From positions 1,488,001 to 1,552,000 of the forward strand of contig OZ017747.1 in the NCBI GenBank assembly GCA_963969365.1: a stretch of 64,000 bases of DNA, read 5' to 3'. Shown here piece by piece: positions 1 to 11,207 of the stretch; position 1 is the stretch's first letter; each line of letters begins with the position of its first letter. Below the pieces are notes generated by a model, which ran no database searches, was not told where the DNA came from, and worked only from the letters and a program-made list of their open reading frames with translations. Both the position numbers and the translations under genes were made by a program. Source of the DNA: Asterochloris sp. CNOR1 (lineage: Eukaryota > Chlorophyta > Trebouxiophyceae > Trebouxiales > Trebouxiaceae).

Positions 1-10
1 GAGCAGTCTC

Positions 11-31
11 TGCCTACCAATTAGGTAGGCA
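11..31. repeat. Short perfect hairpin at window edge
   Basis: Eight bases (TGCCTACC) are followed by a 5-base AT loop and the exact reverse complement (GGTAGGCA). It lies upstream of or inside an intron of the first gene. No T-run follows, so it is not a bacterial-type terminator. Its role is unknown and it may be chance. Confidence 0.5.
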
Positions 32-74
32 TGTTTTCTGCCTGCGGCTCTGCTGCTTTTGCGCCCCTGCCGCC

Positions 75-3000
75 ATGGGCATGCATGCTGCTCAACGTGC
101 AGCCAGGCACAGCAGCCTTGATGAGTTGCCTTGCCGCCTCAACATAATGGCATCAGCCTGCAGGGAGGTGCCTATGTCTTCCATTGCGGAGGAACTAGAT
201 GTCACCTCAGAAGCCAATTTGCTCTTCATTGGCTTGCTTCTGGCGAAAGGCCCTCCTCACCCAGACGCGCCTGAGCACGCAAATGTGAGAACTGCATTTG
301 CAGCTCTGCACACCTGGGTTTGCTGCCCAGCAGCGTCCCACCGATTGTGCTTCAAGGCTGCTGTAGCATTGCCATCTCTTGACAGTGGGCAGCCAAATGG
401 TGACCCTGCTGCCTGCAGTGGGTTTACTATAGCAGCCTCTATGAGACGGTGCTGTCTGACACCCAGCGTGAGACAGCCGACCAGCTCAGCGGTAGGCTCA
501 TTCAAAGTGGAGAGAAGGTTGCACTAGAAGCCCTCAGGATGCATCGCTCTGGCCGCAGGTAGTACAGTGCCCAGTTCTGCCATGCAATGCACGCCTTGTG
601 CTGTTGCCGCTTGCATGTAGCAGCACCATAGCATGGGCGCGACAGGCATGAGTGCTCACCTGTGCTGCCTCAGCAAGCTCCACGGCCTGTGCAGCCACTG
701 CACCCACTGCGCAGTGCTGCTCACCACGTCTGCCAGCCTTGGTGAGTATCACAACCCTGTGCAGGAGTGACGATGCTCGTGCTGCCCTGCACTGGGTGCA
801 AGTGCGGGACAGCATGGGCAAGTCCGGCCACCAGGTGCTGCCTCACCCAGAATGGTCTGCCCTGAGCGCTGAGCTGCAGAGGCTATCAGAGGCTTGGTCT
901 CTGCCATGCACCCTGCCTCAGTCACACACCCACCTCAATGCCCGGCAGAGCAGCGAGGCATGGCAGGGGCAGCGCACTGATGATGAGGCAGCCCAAGGCA
1001 CCCTGCAGCCAGGCCTGGCAGCCCACATGGGGCAGGTGAGCGCCTGTTGCGTTCCTGCAAGTGGGTCATGTTGAACCACAGGCCGGCCTGCAGCTGTTCC
1101 ACTGCATGCAAGTTGACTTTGACGATTCCTGGCTGGGTCTCTGATCTTTGCTGTCCTTTCACTGAACAGTCACTGCTGCTTGCAGAGCCATGGTGATGCC
1201 ACGCAGCAGGGAGGTGCTCACGGCCGCACCCAGGCTGTGGGATGGCCGTACACCTTCTGTGATGGCGTAGGAGACACCCAGGCAGCTACTGAGGCTGCAC
1301 ATGCATCACAGGTGGCGAGAGCAAGTGTGGCAGTATATTTAAGTCCTGAGCCGGTCCTGCAGGTGGGTCATCAGTGAGCCATGCCAGAGCACTGTGCAGT
1401 TGGCATAGCAGGGCCCTGCCCGCCATCCTCCCCAGCTTTGTATACCGCTGCCGTGGTTGCAAGGCATACCCAGCCAGGTGCACAAACAGCAGGCCCCTGT
1501 CAGCCCTACTCAGCAGCATACTGCAAGGTGCAGTACTGCTGTCCTGCACCTGTGAGACTGTAGCAAGAGGCAGCACCGGACGCTACAGAGACTTTTACGT
1601 GCTGGGCGTCCCCATAGCAGGACAGAGCCACTCTGGCTTCATTCCTCTCCTGCAAAGCGTGCGGATACTGTGCAGGAGGAGACTCCTCTGCGAAGCCCCA
1701 ACGAGGCGCCAAGGTCCAAGCCCCGTCCCAGGCCCAAGAAGGCTACAGTCGCGCCAGCCAAGCAGGTGGCCCAGACAGCTTGCAGATCAACTTCTCCTTT
1801 CAGCACTGACCTTTTGCTTGAATGCACTCGCCCCCATGTGCACTCATTTCACTGGCTGCAAGAGGCCTTGACGCAGCATGTCCCTGCCCGCAGGCACCCA
1901 GCCCAGTGAGCTCTGATGATGGGTACAACATCTTCTGCGCCCTGCTGCCAGCAGAGGCTGCTTCAGGCTTACCCAGGCGGCCGGCTGCCCAGCACCCTGG
2001 CGGTGTCCCTGGGCAGGCTGACGGCTTCCAAATGCAGCCAACCGATCAGCGCCCCGGCGTTGTCCCTGATCAGACCAACAGCTTCCACGTGCAGTCAGCT
2101 GGCACCCAAACCAGGGTCCTGGGGAGGACAGCCTGCAGATGTATGCTGGCCAGCCTGACAGCATGGACGATGGGAGCCACCAAGGAGTGGAGTCAACACC
2201 TGCCACACCGACGCCTGCCACGCCAGAGCCAGGCGCAGACACATGGGGCTCACAGAGCAATGTACAGCAGCTCATGCAGGTGAAGGATGTCAGACGACTA
2301 TGTGCTCATTGTGTCACTGCATGTAATCTGTCCAGCGTGCGTGTTACTGACTTGGGTGCCTGCCTGCATTTCTGTGTAGCGCTTCTATCTCCACCTGCAT
2401 CTGCGCTTGCACAGCACTTTGTCTGGCCCCTGGCATGTCCCTGGGAGCTGCAGGGCAGTGCGCCTGACAGCCATTGCCATCTGCAAGGAGGCGTCTAGCA
2501 GCCAGCTGCACACTGACTGACACCCCAGGCGCTGACTGCAGGCGCATGTGGAGGCAGCTCCAGGGCTCAAGGAGTTGGCTCAGAAGCATGGTGTCAGTGT
2601 CTCTGAGGTCTGCCCTCTGCACACAGCAGCTGCCCTCCTTGTCCTGCTTGCCATTGCAAAGGGCAGCTGCAGCTACATGCCTGCTTTTGTGCCTCGCATC
2701 ACAAGGCGCCTGGTGTCAGGCCCAGGCTGGTGGAGGCCCCTGGCTGAAGCGTCCTGGCACCTCTGTGTCCCTCTGCGCAGCAGGTGCCTACATCATCACT
2801 TGGCCTGCTGCAGTGACATGCCTGCCTTTGTGCCATTGGCCCGTAGCGCCTGGTCGTGTGCTGGATATCATTGAACATCTGTCCCTGAGGACCATGTCCT
2901 GGCGTCAACAGGCCCAGTTATATAGAATCTTCCCATGACAGCAGCCCCCACAGGGAACTGAGCCAGCCCTTGCTGCTGCAGTGGCTCCTGAGCAGCTGGA

Positions 3001-4678
3001 CACTGGCAATGCTGGGGATGGCCTATAAGAATATCTCCCAGCACAGGGACGTCTCCAGGTGCAAAGAGCACCCCAGGTGGCAGGCCATTCTCAATCTGCT
3101 GACCAGCCTGCAGCGCGAGCTTCCAGGTGTGCCTTTTGCTGTTGCAATCTTGTGGTGCTGACAATAGTCCCTGCAGTTCCAGAATTTAGTGGCCTGCCCT
3201 CAACAGTGCTTGTCCGGCCTCTTTGCACCTGCTTGCAAGACTGCTGCTGCCTCTGCTGATATGGGCTGCCTGCACGGGCCTCGACTGAGCCTGTCGTGGC
3301 CTGGCAGTTGCCCATCATGCCTGCCTCACTGCTGCGAGCTTGCTGCACCAGGACTGCTGGGGGCCCACAAGGTGCCTATCTGTGGGAGCCTGCTGGACCT
3401 AGTCCCACTTGGGGAGTCTGCCCACCGTTCCCCTCTGCACCTGCCTGGCATGGCTCTGCTGAGCCTCTGCTGCGTCTGCCCACAGGGTCCCTGCTGAGCC
3501 TGCTGCGCCACTTGGCATGGGTGCTGCAAATGAGCGGGACCAAGGGCTCAGAGGCCGTCAAATTGGTGGCAGCCATCTGTGCGAACCTGCGTGTGGAGAG
3601 CGACCCATACGGGATCCTGCTCAAGAAGCTGCAGCGCGAGGCAGACAGGGGCTGCACCACTGCGGCAGCGACGGCCGCCCAGTCGCTGCCGGAGCACAGG
3701 CTGCCCGCCCCTCCCGCTGGCACCCCCCCGCACCAGCTGGCAGCTGCTGCACGCCTGAGCGAGGCACAGCAGCTGTGGCGGCGGTGGGGTGTCACTGCCT
3801 CAGCAAGCAGCCTGGGCCAGGCCCCTGTTCAAATAAAAAGTAGGCCTCGCGTCTACCTTTCATCAGCAGAGGTGACGTGCATCCAGGTGTGTTGCAGGCA
3901 AATTCCTGTCCTGCCCGCTGTTGCCCTGCTCCATGCTTGATGAGGGCACTCTCCTCAGCACACATCAGCATGGCGCTGTGCTGCCTGTGCAAGGGGCCTG
4001 TTCGGCACAACTGGCTGGTCGGGCGCCTGCCACTGCTGACGTGGGCGCCTGCCACCTGCAGGGCCTGAGTGTGAAGAAGGCAGATGTCAGTGGTGCACTC
4101 ACCAGCCTGCTGCAAATCGTTCCCAAACTCTTTTCGCCACCGTCTGCACCGCAGCAGCTTGGCCTGCAGGAGGTGAGCTTTTGTGACATCTCTGCCAGGC
4201 CCCATGTCTTGCTGCCACCTCCGAAACGGCGCCCTCCCTCTGCAGCGGGCTACAGGACAAGGGGCCGGCTGCTGGTGTCTGCATCCGGCAATTTTGCACG
4301 GTGCTTGAGACTGTCATAGGCATGCTGCTCATTGTGCAGGGTCATACTGCTTGTAGGCCAGCAACCCAAAGTTGAGCATGTGTTCTCCTTGTGTTGCAGG
4401 TGGTGCAGCAGCTGGTGGAGCTGGAGAGTCTGCTGCCTGATGGCACGCTGTTCCGTCTGCTGTGGCTGCTTCGAGTGCAGTACCATGATAGCAATGCCTA
4501 CCGCAGGCACAGCCACCTGCGAGTGATACCTCATGATGTGCTGCTGTTCCTGGCCATGCTGCACTCAAACGGGGACGGCAGCCCAGAAGCCACGGTCCGG
4601 AGGCTGACACATAGGACAAAGAGCCTTGACACCCAGCTCAAGGCGTACCACGACAAGCTCCAGGCCTTCTGTGCCTGA
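75..4678 (+). CDS. Unrecognised multi-exon protein, possibly helical-repeat
   Basis: I do not recognise this gene. Coding-looking exons, in order, are about 75-285, 419-558, 757-1036, 1177-1362, 2139-2279, 2541-2609, 2982-3126, 3486-3839, 4035-4171 and 4400-4678, ending in TGA at 4676-4678. Most are bounded by TGCAG acceptors and GTGAG/GTRNG donors. Readable stretches include WVYYSSLYETVLSDTQRETA, WTLAMLGMAYKNIS, WQAILNLLTSLQREL, AVKLVAAICANLRVESDPY and LFRLLWLLRVQYHDSNAYRR. They are Leu/Ala-rich and amphipathic, as in HEAT/ARM-type or other alpha-solenoid scaffolds (inference from composition only). The in-frame ATG at 75 is a possible start, but the gene could begin left of the window. A 57-bp imperfect tandem repeat lies at about 1986-2100. 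Phase between exons 2 and 4 is not fully resolved. That a gene is here is fairly sure; its identity and exact exons are not. Confidence 0.55.
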
Positions 4679-4895
4679 AGCTATGTAGCGCCGCCCCTCA
4701 ATAGGCAGCAACAAGACCAAAGATGATTTCCAGGTGCAATCGACGTTCACTCCATTGTCATCAAGATCAAGATCAGCTTGTTGTTCCCTCAAGAGAGCTG
4801 TCTGTCGCCTGAGTCTATCATGTCTGAGACACACTGATGTTCAGGTCAAAGTCAGATCTTGACTGTCCTGCCGCCTGTCCACTTCGGCAGTGGTG

Positions 4896-7800
4896 ATGGA
4901 CGACGATAATCTGCAGCTTAACATTGCAACGCATGCTGAATTTGGGGGCTCTGCTGCTAAGCGAGCAAAGAAGAGCACCAGGCGGTCTTACAGCTTCAAA
5001 AAGCATCAGGTAAGCCCTTTATCAGAATGCAGTCTGCCCCTTCACTGGCTGATGTTCAAGATGGAGTTGTCTGGCTGCAGAAGTTTGCAAGGTCACAACA
5101 GCTTCTGAAGCAGCAGACACAGGGCCAACATGTGCTGGCCAGGACTGCTGATCAACTGAAGGGTTATCAGCTTGCCCCTGTCACAGACTTTAAGGGGCTT
5201 GGCAGCAATGTAGCCAAACCTGGTCGTCGTGCACCTGGTGTCAGGCCCCAGGCAATTGAACAGGCAGATGCCAAGTCAACACCAGGGTCAACAGGCACCG
5301 GACAAGCCAAAAAGCGTGCACTGCCACTTAAGCGCACCAGAGAGGTGTTCGAGGGTGAGTGTATTGGACGCAATTGACCAGCATGAATAGGTGCTGGTCC
5401 CAGAACTATCCGTTGCATTCCTCTGGCTCTTTGCTGCTCTGACAGCTTTGCATGGGTTGCCAGGGCCAGTGCACGGTCGTCGCTGACCGTTTGGAACGGA
5501 CGCCACAGTCGCGCTCGCCGCCGCTGAAGAGCTCAAAACCTTTTGTGCATGTCTGACATCGCAGAGGTGAAGCTGTTGTCTGATGTTTCTGCAGAGCAGA
5601 AGTGGGAGGCGCCTGCTGCTCAGGATGAGGATGACGAGGCTGCCATCTTGGCAGCGATGGCTACTGTGAAGCAACACGATGCTGCACTGGAAGCCCAGCT
5701 CCCCATCAATGCTGGCAGGGGGGCATTTGACAGCAGCAGTGATGACGAGGTGCAGACACTCATTGCCTCAACCCAGATTCTATGAGGAAATCAGCTGCAT
5801 CAGCTCGATGTCATGTGTCACCCAGCTTTAGTGGAGGAATGAAATCTGATACCTTGTGGCAGCCTGCCTAAAGCAGCCGCCGCACTTGCTTGCTGCAAGG
5901 CCCGTGTCTCACGCCTCATCCGTTCCTACAGGAGGCAGACGTGGGGGTCCTGAGCTTTCTGCCACCAGGGCACACTATGCACCCCAAGCCGCGCAATAAC
6001 CGCAAGGCAGACCGGCCCGCAAGTCAAGGCTCCACGCTAGGGGCAGGGGCGCCAGGCAAAAGCGCTGCCCCTCGCTCACAGCCCAAGTCGGGGGAGCTGG
6101 TGCATGTGCCAGCAACCATCCCTGCAGAGCAGCAGCAGCAGCTGTTTGGGCGCCCCGTGGACCACAGCAGCTTTGAGGGGCTGGGGCTGGCCAAGCCCCT
6201 GGCAGACCACCTGGAGGAGCTCAACTTCAGCACACCCACCCTCATCCAGAGGGCTGCCATCCCACCCCTTCTGGTGAGGGCGACTGCCGAGCAGGGAGCT
6301 TGATGTTCCCCCCGCCAGCCTGCTGGCGTGCGCGAGGCTGAGCAAAGCATATTCTAAGGCTGCTGCTTCAGGCACTCCTCTACCTGTGAGGCAAAGTCCT
6401 GCCCCTGATCCTGTGGCGGTGCTGGGAATCGCTGAGCAGGGACAGGGTGACAGATTCTGCGAGGCGGCTGCCTCTGCAATGTCGATGGCTGTCTTGCCTG
6501 ACAGCTGCAGCCTACTGGCTCTGCCTGTCATCTCCACAGCCTCTGCAGCATGTCTGCGGGGTCCTGCGGCCACAGTCTGCTCATGCCAGTGCCATATGTT
6601 TTTGCAGGCTGGACGTGATGCGCTTATCAATGCTCCCACTGGGTCAGGCAAAACGCTCGCCTACCTGGCACCCCTGGTGCACGATCTGCAGGTGGGCATC
6701 GCCGCACCTGAAGGGCATGGATCTTATGCAAAGGGTGCAGCCATGCTATGCTGTGATCCTGCATCCAGCTCAGTGTGACTATGACAATCTCTGAGCTGAG
6801 TCCCTGTGATGTCAGAGTGCGTCAATGCAATTTACTCCTCAAGAAGCAGCCATGCTGTGCTGTGGTCCTGCCCCAATCTCGGTGTGATTCAGAAGTCACT
6901 GAGCTAAGTCCTTGTCATGTCAGGGTGCATGAAAGCAAGTGGCTCCTCAAGAAGTGAACCTGTGATGGTGACAAGGTTTCCGCAGGCCCAGGAGCCGCAT
7001 CTGAGCCGGGCAGAGGGCACCTATGCCATCATCATCGCCCCAACCAGGGAGCTGTGCCTCCAGATCTGCGATGTGCTCACCCTCATGCTGCGCCGCTTCA
7101 TCTGGCTGGTGAGTCCTGGGTTGCTGTCACCCAGCTTGCTTCCAAGTGCCTCTCAACAGCACCAACACAGCCTGGCAGCATTCCATAGGCTGCTGCAGCG
7201 GTACATGCCCAGGCAGCCCGGCTTTGGACTGGCAGTCCTCTGCAAACATCCCAGGCCAAGCCACCCTGCTCAGCTTTACCTCCAGCATGCAGCAACCTTG
7301 ACAGCACAGCCGGGACGGATTGGGCGCCAAATGCAAGACCATCATCATGTAGCCTGGCTGCTGCAGGTCAGCAACAGCGTCCTAGACGACAAGCAGGAGG
7401 CCGGTGTCAACATGTGCTCTGAGCCACTGCATCCTTGCTGCAGGTCAGTGACAGCATCCTGGGCGGCAACCAGAAGGGCTCTGAACCATTGCGCCCTTGC
7501 TGCAGGTCAGCAACAGCATCCTGGTTGGCAACCAGACGGGCTGCCTGCGGGTTGCAGTCACACCAAAACCTTGCACCCTGGGCTGTCCCGTTGCAGGTCA
7601 GCGGCAGCATCCTGGGTGGCGAGGCCCGCAACAAGGAGAAGGCACGCCTGCGTAAGGGAATCACGGTGCTGGTGGCCAGCCCAGGGCGCCTGCAGGACCA
7701 CCTCGAGAAGACGGCCGCCTTCCGCACCAACGAGCTGCGGTGGCTGGTGCTGGATGAGGCAGACCGGCTGCTGGATCTCGGCTTTCAGAAAAAGATAGGT

Positions 7801-10800
7801 GCGCAGGTGGCAGGGCATTCAGGCAGTGGTGGGATGCTCTCTGGCTATAGCTTGCAGTGAGCCTGCAGCTGAGCAGGACGCGTCTGGCAAGTGAGACACT
7901 CATCCTGCAATGCTGGACATGGGCTTCAGAAGGAGAAGGGTGCACTGGGGGCAATGTGGCATGGGCAGCCCATGACAGACAGGCAACTGAGAGGCTCTTG
8001 TCTGCACTTGGACAATGTGCGTGCCAGTGTTCAATGGTGAAGCTTGCACAAACTGATTTCAGGCACCTACCTGCGCAACAGAAGCTGCCGTATGCTGTGC
8101 AAGAAGCTGCCTTGCATTCAAGAGAGCATCTGCTCTGCCATGCAGCGGTCAATTGGCATACTGTTGCTGCCTCTGACCCCCTTTCTTGCCTGGCCTGCAG
8201 CTGCCATCACTGGCATGCTGGATCAGTCCATACAGCAGGCCAGCAACCGGCCGCGCCAGACTGTGCTGCTGTCGGCGACGCTGCCTGCTGGCCTGGGGGA
8301 CATGGCCTCCATCAACCTCCAAAATGCCGTTTCAGTTGGTTTCCAGTGAGTGTATCCACGTTGAATCAGAAATGACCCTTTGTGTCAAGGGGTGACACCC
8401 TCAAGGCTGATCCTCTGTCTCTGGGGCTTGTGCTGATGACTGGTGCTTCAGTGGGCTTCCAGTGAGTGCAAGAAGGCCCCAGTAGTGCAGCGGACTCCAC
8501 TTGCAGCTAAATCAAGACATGCCGACTCCCTGTCTTTAGGGTCCTGGCACCATGCCTGGCTGCGTTTGGCACCATCCTTCGGCTGACAAGACCTCAGATG
8601 CAACCACATGGCCCCTGCACTGGCAGCGTGACTCTCTGCTGATCACTTGTGCTGCAGGGCACGACTGGCAGACGGCAAGCTGCTGCTCGGGGCCAGGGGA
8701 GAGGAGAATGGCCCTGCAGCTGCAGTATCACAGGAGGGGAAGGCAGCACAAGAGCAGTTTTGCATCCCAGCGCAGCTGCGGCAGCGTTATGTTCAGGCAA
8801 GAGGGGGTTCAGTCTGAGGTTGCCTGGGCCCCACAATGACTGCTGTGTGATCAGGCAGCGCCTCTGGCTGCTGCCTGGTTCCTACTGGCTGCAGCAGGTC
8901 CCAGCAGGGGAGTGTCACGCGGGGGACAAGCTGCCAGTAGCTGTGGCACATGGCCATGAGCTTCCACTCTCAGCCGGGCGTGCCTGTATGCTCCCTCCCT
9001 CAAACTTGCCAGCACACTACGCCTCGGAGTCCACTGGGCAGCCCTGCTGTCCAGCGCAGCAGCTGTCACCTGCAGGCATGCTTTGGGCCAACACTCACGA
9101 TGCGTGCCTGACCCCTGTAATCTATTCCCTGCAGATCCTCAAAAATATTGCTGAGAGTGCTGCAGCTCATCAACGTGTGCGCCTGAGCTTCTCGTCTGTC
9201 TTCATGCAGGTGCCGAGCAAGCTACGCCTGGCAGCCCTGCTGGGCATCCTGCGCAGCAGCTGCCGCCCAGGGCAGCCTGGGAAAGCGGTCGTCTTCATGT
9301 CCAGCTGCGACAGTGTGGAATTTCATTACATGCTGCTAAGCACACAGGCCGACGAACTGGTGGAGGATGGGCAGCTCCTGCTGGCCTGCCCAGTGTTCAT
9401 GCTGCATGGCAACATGCCGCAGGTGATGCCCCCAGGCTGCAATTGCAGCTGTGTGGTTGCTCTGGTTTGCTGCAAAGCAACTGCATCCACATGTAAGGAC
9501 ATGGTACAACACAGCAAGTTGCCTAAGGTGATGCCCTTGGGCTGCTGTTGCTGCATGTTTCTCTGGTCCAAGCAGCCCCACTTGAGAAGCCTGCTCTGGC
9601 TTGCCTGAGCACAGGCTGTGCCCACATCCCTTGCAGAGCTGGGGGCAGACTGCTCTGGCTTTGCTTCAAGGCCCTCTGGTTCACAGCAGATACTACTTGG
9701 CACCCTGCCTCCTCCGGTCTAGCTGACACACTGTTCATGTGTGCTGGGCAGGGCGAGCGGGTGAAGGCGTTTCTGGACTACATCCGCTGCACCAGCGGCA
9801 TCCTGCTGTGCACAGATGTGGCTGCCAGAGGCCTAGACTTCCCCTCAGTGTCCTTCATCCTCCAGTTTGACCCACCTGGCGAGCCTGCAGAGTGAGCATA
9901 GTAGCGCTGGCAGGATGACTGCTGCAATGATAATCTGCCTGGCAACTCAGCTGCGGGCACAGGACGCTTGCCAGAGATGCTGCTGCAGAATGCAGTGCAG
10001 CAGCTGGTGCACCTGCTGTGCAAGGGTGCCCTGCCACTGCAATCTGGGTTTACACCTGCAGAGAGACTTGCATGTTCCCCTGTGCTTGCATATCTACTGG
10101 TGCTGAGTTGCTGATCTGCAGGTATGTGCACCGCGTTGGGCGCACTGCGCGCATGGGCCAGCAGGGCACCGCCATGCTCCTGCTGCTGCCGCAGGAGGTT
10201 GACTACATTCAGAAGCTGCAGCAGCAAGGCGTCAAGTTGCAGGAGCAGGCCCTGCTGCCCCTGCTGGACCAGCTGCCTCAACCCAAAGCTGGTTTCAAGG
10301 TGGGTCCCTCATCTGTTGGAGGACTGCTCTGTTGGGCTTGGTGTGTGCATTGCTAGGGACAGCCAGGCCCATGCAGATCATGCCTGACCCAGAGACTGGC
10401 CTCGAGCTGGGTCCCTCCAAGCAACTCAGCATGTGCTGCTGGGCTTGGTGGATGCATGGACAGGTCAAGCATACCTATGCAGAACATGCCTGACCCAGAG
10501 ACAGGCCTCAAGGTGGACCCCTCAGACTGATCCAGTATGGGCCCATCAAATGTGGCAGAATCCTCTGCACATCTGCAGCCTGCTTACCAATGCGGTTGAG
10601 CTTTGTGACTGTGCTGAACCCCTGTGGACATACAGACAGCGCCAGGCTGTGCTTCTGCAGCCTTACTGTTGATGTTGCTCGCTGAGGAGGGGCAGCTATG
10701 TGTACAGGTCAAGAAAGTCAGGACCATCGAGGATCACCCTGCTGCACTGCACATGCAGCAGGCCCTCATGACACAGGTAGCACTAGCAGCTGAGACCAAA

Positions 10801-11089
10801 GCGCTTGCGGAGAGCGCCTTCAGGTCCTTTGTACGCTCCTATGCAGCACATCCCCAGTCAGTGAGGGACGTCTTTCATGTGCGGCGCCTGCACCTTGGCC
10901 ATGTGGCTCACAGCTTTGCACTGAGGTGAGCCCAGCTGGTGGCATGGGCATCAATGGCCCCTAATTTCCAAATTGGCAGTGACACAAGACTGCTGCTGCT
11001 GCTGCAGGGAAAGTCCCGCCATGATTGGACAGTCTCAGAGCAAGCTGAACAAGAAGGCACACAACCTTGGCCGTCAAAGAAAGCGGTGA
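4896..11089 (+). CDS. DDX31: ATP-dependent RNA helicase, DDX31/Dbp7 type (802 aa)
   Basis: DEAD-box helicase of the Dbp7/DDX31 group, which remodels early pre-60S ribosomes in the nucleolus. Fourteen phase-consistent exons: 4896-5009, 5081-5354, 5595-5749, 5932-6273, 6608-6691, 6986-7108, 7597-7798, 8201-8345, 8658-8796, 9210-9422, 9752-9891, 10122-10299, 10708-10925, 11008-11089. The protein starts [10 protein letters not shown], an acidic start that I recall from Dbp7 N-termini. Motifs seen: Q-motif region (FEGLGL...[10 protein letters not shown]), motif I APTGSGKT, Ia PTREL, Ib [60 protein letters not shown]. After the core come KAFVRSYA-like [12 protein letters not shown] and a basic C-terminus ending GRQRKR. 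The intron after exon 9 has a GC donor (CAG|GCAAGA, 8797). Five introns contain echo copies of their own splice edges. The first in-frame ATG, with no upstream coding exon seen, sets the start. Confidence 0.95.
6737..6954 (+). repeat. 109-bp tandem duplication inside DDX31 intron 5
   Basis: Two diverged copies, 6737-6845 and 6846-6954. Both begin GCAGCCATGCT and end with CTCCTCAAGAA. The second copy runs almost up to the real acceptor region. The copies differ at roughly a quarter of positions, so the duplication is not recent. Confidence 0.85.
7367..7630 (+). repeat. Four copies of the acceptor and exon 7 start in DDX31 intron 6
   Basis: The segment TGCAG|GTCAGC..CAGC.TCCT occurs at 7361, 7438, 7500 and 7591. 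If read as exon starts, the copies begin [24 protein letters not shown] and VSGSILGG. Only the last (exon 7 at 7597) opens into the conserved motif Ib/II exon; the others soon meet stops. Spacing is 77, 62 and 91 bp. Confidence 0.9.
8330..8470 (+). repeat. Echo of the exon 8 donor in DDX31 intron 8
   Basis: The exon 8 end and donor (TTTCCAGTGAGTG, about 8340-8352) recur as CTTCCAGTGAGTG about 118 bp downstream (about 8456-8468), preceded by the same TTCAGT. The second copy would be a usable donor but lies in the intron. Confidence 0.7.
9411..9560 (+). repeat. Echo of the exon 10 donor in DDX31 intron 10
   Basis: The exon 10 end and donor (GCCGCAGGTGATGCCC at 9417) recur as GCCTAAGGTGATGCCC about 105 bp downstream (9521), followed in both by GGGCTGC or AGGCTGC and CTCTGG. 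The copy is a degenerate donor. Confidence 0.75.
10289..10520 (+). repeat. 107-bp tandem copies of the exon 12 edge and donor
   Basis: Units start at 10289 (real exon 12 end, CTGGTTTCAAGG|TGGGT), 10396 (CTGGCCTCGAGCTGGGT) and, partially, 10502 (CAGGCCTCAAGGTGGAC). Each full unit ends ATGCCTGACCCAGAGA. The copies carry donor-like GGTGG or CTGGG sites. Confidence 0.85.
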
Positions 11090-11207
11090 AGAAATGACCG
11101 CCTCCCAGCCCTGCCTATTTCAACATTTTGTGAGCAGCCAGTGCATGCAGAACAGTATCAGTTCGAAGGATGAAATTGTCACCTACTGATGTCAGTGAGC
11201 AGGACCT

